In this document: in pieces, positions 22,314-26,713 of the stretch | How the letters are laid out: each line of letters opens with the position of its first letter | How positions within the stretch are numbered: the stretch's first letter is position 1 | Assembly: GCA_031259505.1 (NCBI GenBank) | Contig: JAIRLL010000268.1 | Span: 1 to 26,713, forward strand | Length of the DNA: 26,713 bases | Direction: 5' to 3' | Source of the DNA: Tannerella sp. | Lineage (GTDB): Bacteria > Bacteroidota > Bacteroidia > Bacteroidales > Tannerellaceae | Translations under genes and position numbers: made by a program | Notes under the pieces: generated by a model | Databases searched by the model: none | What the model saw: the letters and a program-made list of their open reading frames with translations, nothing else | Told to the model about the DNA's origin: nothing

Positions 22314-24728
22314 ATGAAAAAGATTTCATTTACACTAATGTCAGCGATTATCGGCCTCGCTTTTTATTCCTGTTCGCAGGAGACGGCCGTGAAAGTAAAC
22401 CAGGTGCGGATGAACTGGCAGTACGACGTGCCCGCCACCAAATACTGGGAAAGCCTGCCCGTCGGCACCGGCCGTTTCGGCGCAATGATTCCCGGCGCGG
22501 TCGACGAAGAAGTCATCGCCTTCAACGACGAAACGCTCTGGACAGGCGGCCCCTATAATCCCAACAATCCGCAGGGACCTGAAATCCTGGAAAGAATCCG
22601 CAAAGCCGCCTTTGCCCGCGACTGGGTCGAAGCCGACAGGGAAGCGTGGAAACTGGCAAGCATTCCTGAGCACGTGCAGTTTTATCAACCGATGGGACGG
22701 CTCAATATCCACATCGAAGGCCACACGCTCGACAAGGTCGCCGGATACAGCCGCAGCCTGAGCATGGACAGCGCACTGGTAGACGTCAACTATCAACTCG
22801 ACGGCGTCAACTATTCGCGCAGGGTGTTTGCAAGCTATCCCGATCAGGTCATTGTGATACGGTTCACTGCCGACCGGAAAGGCCAAATCAGCCTCTCGAA
22901 CCGGTTCACCAGCCTGCAGCCGAGCGCCGTGACGCGCGTCGAAAACGACGAAATCATCATGGAAGGCACGACCATCCGGGAAAAACCGGACGAAGTGATC
23001 CTTCCTCCGCAGATGAAATGGCAGTCGCGGCTTAAAGTCGTCGCGGAAGGCGGCAGCGTATCGGCCGACGGCGACCGGCTGGCCGTAACCGGCGCCGACG
23101 CCGTGACGCTGATTCTGGCGGGAGCGACCAACTGGGTTGCGTGGAACGACGTGTCGGCCGACGAAGCGAAGCGTTGCAGCGATTACATCGCCCACGCCGC
23201 GGCGCTGTCCTACGCCGAGTTGCTGAAAAGGCACCTGGAAGACTACTGTCCGCTGTTTGCCGCCTGCCGCATCGACCTCGGCGCAGAACCCGTTCCCGGC
23301 CGGACTACCACCCGGACGATGGAAGCCATCCGCAAAGGCGCCAGCGACCCCGCCTACGAAGCGCGCTATTTCCAGTACGGACGCTACCTGATGCTGGCCG
23401 GCTCGAGAGAAAACACGCTGGCGTTCAACAACCACAACATGTGGCTCAACGATCTGGACGGACGGTGGCGCGGACGGTGGACGCTCAACATCAATATCCA
23501 GGAATGTTTCTGGCCGGTGGAAAGCGCCAGCCTGCCGCGCGTCAACGAATCCCTGCTGCTCTTCGTCGAGAATCTGGCGCAGGCCGGACAGCGCACTGCC
23601 AGCGAACTGTTCGGCTGCAGAGGATGGTGCGCCTGCCACGGCACCGACGTGTGGTTCAACACCGCCCCCACCGACGGCAACCCGCAACATGCCACCTATC
23701 CCGTCGCAGGGCTATGGCTGATGCAGCAACTCTACGAACACTACCGCTACAGTCCCGATACGGAATACCTGAAACGCATCTACCCGCTGATGAAAGGCGC
23801 GGCAGAATTCTGCCTCGACTTTCTGGTCGAAGAACCGGAATCGGGCTACCTGGTCACCTGTCCCGCGTCCTCGCCCGAAAACACGTTTATTGACGAACAG
23901 GGCAATCGCGCCGCCATATCCTTCGGCTCGTCGGGCGACATGCAGATTGTGCGCAACTTCCTGCGCAACTACGTCGAAGCTACCGGCGTACTGAATGTCG
24001 ACGCCGAACTGAACCGGCAAGCCGCCTATGCGCTGAAATGGCTGCCTCCGCACAAAATCGGCCGCTTCGGACAGTTGCAGGAATGGTTTTTCGACTTCAA
24101 CGAGAGCGAAGTAGGACACCGTCATCTCTCGCACCTCTTCGCCGCCTATCCCGACGACGACATCACGCTCCGCAAAACGCCCGAACTGGCCGAAGCGGTA
24201 AGGGTTGTCCTCAAACGGCGCGGCAACATCAACATGGGATGGTCGGGCGCATGGAAAATCAACCAGCACGCCCGCCTCGAAGAGCCTGCCGAAGCATACG
24301 CCATCCTTCATGCGATGCTGACCGACGTCAGTATCCACCCGCGCGAAGAAGACAGCCAGATTACGCCCTCCTTCGAAGGCAATCAGGCCATTCAGGGCAT
24401 CACGGCAGGTATGGTCGAGATGCTGCTGCAAAGTCACAGCGGCGAAATATCGCTGCTTCCGGCGCTCCCCGCACAGTGGGCCGACGGCGCGGTGGAAGGA
24501 CTTCGTGCAAGAGGAGGCTTCGACGTCGGCATCGAATGGCGCGACGGCGCCCTCGCCAAAGCCGTCATCAAGGCCGGTTACGACGCTCCGTGCAGGCTTC
24601 GCACCGGAACGCCGGTGAAAATAACCGCCAGCGGCAAAGAAGTAACAACCTCTTCACCGGAAGAAAATCTGTACGAATTCGACGCCAGAGCAGGCGAAGT
24701 GTATCACGTGGCCGCGCGTTTGGAATGA
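22314..24728 (+). CDS. GH95 family glycoside hydrolase (alpha-L-fucosidase/galactosidase-type), lipoprotein
   Basis: GH95 enzymes hydrolyse terminal alpha-1,2-fucose, and some members alpha-L-galactose, from glycans. From ATG 22314 ([10 protein letters not shown], 804 residues) there is a lipoprotein signal with C20 in FYSC; an ATG at 22302 would add four residues. The N-terminal beta-domain has [18 protein letters not shown] and [14 protein letters not shown]. The (alpha/alpha)6 barrel has the paired N392/N394 in [12 protein letters not shown], the presumed acid E522 in [16 protein letters not shown], and [14 protein letters not shown]. Where most GH95 proteins read DGN, this one reads FEGNQ (E688). 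Its place after two nuclease-like genes says nothing about its substrate, and no SusC/SusD pair is nearby. A strong terminator follows. Confidence 0.9.
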   Translation: MKKISFTLMSAIIGLAFYSCSQETAVKVNQVRMNWQYDVPATKYWESLPVGTGRFGAMIPGAVDEEVIAFNDETLWTGGPYNPNNPQGPEILERIRKAAFARDWVEADREAWKLASIPEHVQFYQPMGRLNIHIEGHTLDKVAGYSRSLSMDSALVDVNYQLDGVNYSRRVFASYPDQVIVIRFTADRKGQISLSNRFTSLQPSAVTRVENDEIIMEGTTIREKPDEVILPPQMKWQSRLKVVAEGGSVSADGDRLAVTGADAVTLILAGATNWVAWNDVSADEAKRCSDYIAHAAALSYAELLKRHLEDYCPLFAACRIDLGAEPVPGRTTTRTMEAIRKGASDPAYEARYFQYGRYLMLAGSRENTLAFNNHNMWLNDLDGRWRGRWTLNINIQECFWPVESASLPRVNESLLLFVENLAQAGQRTASELFGCRGWCACHGTDVWFNTAPTDGNPQHATYPVAGLWLMQQLYEHYRYSPDTEYLKRIYPLMKGAAEFCLDFLVEEPESGYLVTCPASSPENTFIDEQGNRAAISFGSSGDMQIVRNFLRNYVEATGVLNVDAELNRQAAYALKWLPPHKIGRFGQLQEWFFDFNESEVGHRHLSHLFAAYPDDDITLRKTPELAEAVRVVLKRRGNINMGWSGAWKINQHARLEEPAEAYAILHAMLTDVSIHPREEDSQITPSFEGNQAIQGITAGMVEMLLQSHSGEISLLPALPAQWADGAVEGLRARGGFDVGIEWRDGALAKAVIKAGYDAPCRLRTGTPVKITASGKEVTTSSPEENLYEFDARAGEVYHVAARLE

Positions 24729-24890
24729 CGGCGCGCCCGGCAGAAAGCAATGACACGGCGAAGGCGTAGCCCGAAGCCATCCGGACTGACTTCACAGCCC
24801 GTGTTCGGCGTAACGGAACGCCTGACCCGGCACAGATTTAACAGCCGCATTATGCGGTAACAGATGACGCATTCGGCGTCGAATATGCAT

Positions 24891-24930
24891 AACCCCGAAC
24901 AGACGCAGCGCTGTTCGGGGTTATTTATTG
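24891..24930 (+). terminator. Rho-independent terminator after the GH95 gene
   Basis: AACCCCGAACAG at 24891-24902 pairs perfectly over 12 bases with CTGTTCGGGGTT at 24911-24922, with an eight-base loop, followed by ATTTATT. This is a strong intrinsic terminator about 160 bases after the GH95 stop. The bases between (24729-24890) hold no gene I can support. Confidence 0.85.
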
Positions 24931-24974
24931 CGTCGAACTTACGGTTCATATTCAAGTCCTTCGGGCTGTTTTAA

Positions 24975-25274
24975 GCGTCTTTCCGCTTTTGCTTACGGTA
25001 CGAAACGGGAATTTACTATGACGGTTTTATCACGGCATACCTGCGGAACTATCCGGGACGTTTTCTTTCGTGGCACGCTTCCGATTTCAAAAAAGGACAA
25101 GGCTACACGGAGGTAGGACAAGGCGATGTGCCTTACGACGCACTGTTCAAACAGGCCGCATCCTACGGACTGGAAGACCTGACCGTCGAACAGGAAACAG
25201 AAAGCGACATCTATGCGTCATGCAAACGGGATTTCGATTTCCTGGCCAAATATCCCTGGACAAAAGCAAAATAA
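24975..25274 (+). pseudogene. 3' remnant of a sugar phosphate isomerase/epimerase gene
   Basis: The frame ending at TAA 25272-25274 reads as the C-terminal ~90 residues of a xylose-isomerase-like TIM-barrel protein. It contains NYPGRFLSWHASDF, then YTEVGQGDVPYDALF, then LEDLTVEQET and a final DFDFLAKYPW. Relatives in Bacteroidota have this order of motifs: metal-binding WH, the EVG-G turn and a VEQ strand. No start codon or upstream two-thirds exists. In frame there is a TAA at 24972, and a terminator lies just upstream. The first 10-15 codons after that stop look random, so homology probably begins around 25000. It is a decayed, truncated gene and should not make a working enzyme. Confidence 0.72.
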
Positions 25275-25360
25275 ACGACACAATAATCCCGGATACGGGC
25301 TTCGATAGATCTGGTCAGACGGCGTCAGGCGGTCAATGCCCCACCTGCCGTTCGGTTCGG

Positions 25361-25398
25361 TTTCGCAACCGGGAAATCCTCCCCGGTTGCGAAAGATT
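25361..25398. terminator. Long perfect hairpin, terminator-like
   Basis: TTTCGCAACCGGG at 25361-25373 pairs perfectly over 13 bases with 25382-25394, with an eight-base loop, then GATTTT. It is 87 bases past the remnant's stop and about 45 bases before the promoter of the last gene. It could terminate leftover transcription of the broken gene, or be a small dispersed palindrome. Confidence 0.5.
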
Positions 25399-25437
25399 TT
25401 CAGCCTGTCGATTCTTGCCCAAAACATGGCCTTAAAA

Positions 25438-25469
25438 TTTGGCGGCTGAATATTTCATTCGTACTTTTG
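25438..25469 (+). promoter_or_regulatory. Promoter of the last AAA-ATPase-like gene
   Basis: TTTG at 25438-25441 and TACTTTTG at 25462-25469 are spaced by exactly 20 bases, a full match to the Bacteroidota -33/-7 promoter. The leader to ATG 25488 is about 15 bases. This is the best promoter in the window. Confidence 0.7.
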
Positions 25470-25487
25470 TCTCATTATAAAAATCAG

Positions 25488-26713
25488 ATGATGGGAACAA
25501 ATATAAAACGTTTGCCTTATGGCAATTCAAATTTCGGCAGCATAATGACCGAAAACTATGCTTATGTGGATAAAACACGGTTTATCGAACTGTTGGAAAA
25601 TGAATCCAACAAAAATCAGTTTTTTATTCGTCCGCGCAAATTCGGTAAAAGCCTCTTCTATTCAATGCTGTACCATTACTACGATTTGAATAGAGCGGAT
25701 GATTTTGATACGATTTTCGGTGATCTGTATATCGGGAAACATCCCACGCCCAAACGCAACAGCTATGCCGTGATGCAGTTCAATTTTTCGGGATTGAACA
25801 CGGCAAGCAGGGAAGGATTTTCAGATTCGTTAACCGCCAGTATCAGAGAATCCGTGCGCATGTTTACGGATTGCTACCGGGCGTATTTTCATGAAGCCGA
25901 CGTGTTGATTCGGAAAATCGACGAAGCAAAACACGGCAGCGAGATTTTACAGATTGCTTATGGAGCCGCACAGTCGGCCAAAATAAAACTACTCGTACTC
26001 ATCGACGAATACGACCATTTTGCCAACGACCTGATTGCGATGGGGAAGTACATGGGCGAGGAAGTGTATAAATCAATGGTAGCAGCCAACGGGCTTGTCC
26101 GCGACTTTTACGAAACGCTGAAAATCGGTACATCCACGGTCGTCGACCGGATCTTTATCACCGGCATTTCACCGGTCATGCTCAACGACCTGACCAGCGG
26201 ATTCAACATCGCAGACAACCTGACGCTCGAACTGCAATACAACGAAATGATGGGCTTTACACAGGAAGAAGTGAATGCCCTGATGATCGAAACCGGCGTT
26301 GATCCGGCCTGTATCAACGTGGACATGGAACTGTATTACAACGGTTATCTTTTTCACAGAGACGGGAAGAACAGGGTTTACAATCCCTCCATGATACTCT
26401 ATTTCTTCAACCGGATTTTGAAGGAAGGCAGACCTCCTGAAAACATTATCGACGAAAATCTGCGAACCGATTACGGACGCATCCGCAATCTGGTACAAAA
26501 CGAACGCAATCGCGAAAAGTTGCTGAAAATCGTTAAAGACAACGGCATAGAATCGGACATTGTCCGGCAGTTTTCTATCGACCGCATGTACGACGACGAA
26601 TATTTCGTTTCGCTGCTCGTCTATATGGGACTGCTTACGATTGACAAATTTGAAAGAGGAAGCCTGCGATTGAAAATCCCGAACTATTCCATCCAAACCC
26701 TCTGCTGGGAATA
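25488..26713 (+). CDS. AAA-ATPase-like / PDDEXK_9 (DUF1703-type) protein, 3' end outside window
   Basis: The frame is open from ATG 25488 to the window edge (about 408 residues). A second ATG follows at once. The N-terminus IKRLPYGNSNFGSIM, then TENYAYVDKTRFIELL, is the classic beginning of the AAA-ATPase_like family. A P-loop-like RPRKFGKSLFYS has K54, and Walker B is LLVLIDEYDHF with D173-E174. RIFITGISPVMLNDLTSGFN follows, as in relatives, and NGYLFHRDGKNRVYNPSMIL leads into the C-terminal part. The PD-(D/E)XK nuclease-like domain expected at the C-terminus lies beyond the window. The family is expanded in Bacteroidota and other anaerobes, and its function is not established. It is a different family from the ATPase at 6460. 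Confidence 0.9.
   Translation, partial: MMGTNIKRLPYGNSNFGSIMTENYAYVDKTRFIELLENESNKNQFFIRPRKFGKSLFYSMLYHYYDLNRADDFDTIFGDLYIGKHPTPKRNSYAVMQFNFSGLNTASREGFSDSLTASIRESVRMFTDCYRAYFHEADVLIRKIDEAKHGSEILQIAYGAAQSAKIKLLVLIDEYDHFANDLIAMGKYMGEEVYKSMVAANGLVRDFYETLKIGTSTVVDRIFITGISPVMLNDLTSGFNIADNLTLELQYNEMMGFTQEEVNALMIETGVDPACINVDMELYYNGYLFHRDGKNRVYNPSMILYFFNRILKEGRPPENIIDENLRTDYGRIRNLVQNERNREKLLKIVKDNGIESDIVRQFSIDRMYDDEYFVSLLVYMGLLTIDKFERGSLRLKIPNYSIQTLCWE

Noticed and set aside
25218..25427. A 69-codon minus-strand open frame over the long hairpin
   Set aside because: No recognisable family, and it overlaps the hairpin and the remnant. Some recurrent-looking text (RGGFPGCETEPN) may reflect a dispersed repeat, but I cannot support a gene.
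24928..25435. Small open frames over the isomerase remnant
   Set aside because: They are in the wrong frames; the homologous text is in the third frame, which ends at 25274.

Overview
The window looks like a chromosomal segment from a Bacteroidota genome, most likely order Bacteroidales. The family and genus cannot be settled from the sequence. The clues are the repeated -7 promoter element TAnnTTTG upstream of several genes, families that are largely Bacteroidota-specific (DUF5686, HYC_CC_PP, AAA/PD-(D/E)XK ATPases, the Bacteroidales form of Mrp), a lipoprotein GH95 fucosidase, and a CusA with the long Bacteroidota-type insertion. There are no rRNA or tRNA genes, no CRISPR array and no recognisable insertion sequence.

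Layout. Bases 1-1784 (+) hold the 3' end of a DUF5686 outer-membrane protein gene and kdsB (CMP-KDO synthetase). Bases 1844-6228 (-) form a tight gene set, trmB > mrp > ADP-forming acyl-CoA synthetase > crcB. The last two overlap by 4 bases. Bases 6460-9780 (+) hold a stand-alone AAA ATPase/PD-(D/E)XK nuclease-like gene and a secreted calcineurin-type phosphoesterase. Bases 9783-12705 (-) form a second tight set, rfbC > rfbB > recR > GNAT acetyltransferase. Bases 13144-20813 (+) are a copper/silver export locus: a small Cys-rich HYC_CC_PP protein, CusA, a TolC-like outer-membrane channel with Met-rich inserts, a CusB adaptor with metal-binding domains at both ends, and a small lipoprotein HMA metallochaperone that is a paralogue of the adaptor's C-terminus. 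Bases 20913-22283 (+) carry two tandem, diverged BFN (DUF151)-UVR proteins. Bases 22314-24728 (+) encode a GH95 lipoprotein, followed by a strong terminator. Bases 24729-25487 are gene-poor and hold a decayed 3' fragment of a sugar phosphate isomerase/epimerase gene, a second long hairpin and a clear promoter. The window ends inside a second AAA-ATPase-like/PDDEXK gene.

How the genes fit together. The copper locus reads as a complete envelope relay. Periplasmic Cu(I) would be bound by Cys- and Met-rich proteins, passed to the adaptor and CusA, and expelled through the TolC-like channel. No regulator is encoded nearby. The most unusual non-coding signal is a set of long stem-loops (near 6337, 12851 and 20824, perhaps also 8032). 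Three of them have arms built from tandem 8-10-base units, and all sit in intergenic gaps. They look like dispersed palindromic elements of one architectural class with different unit sequences.
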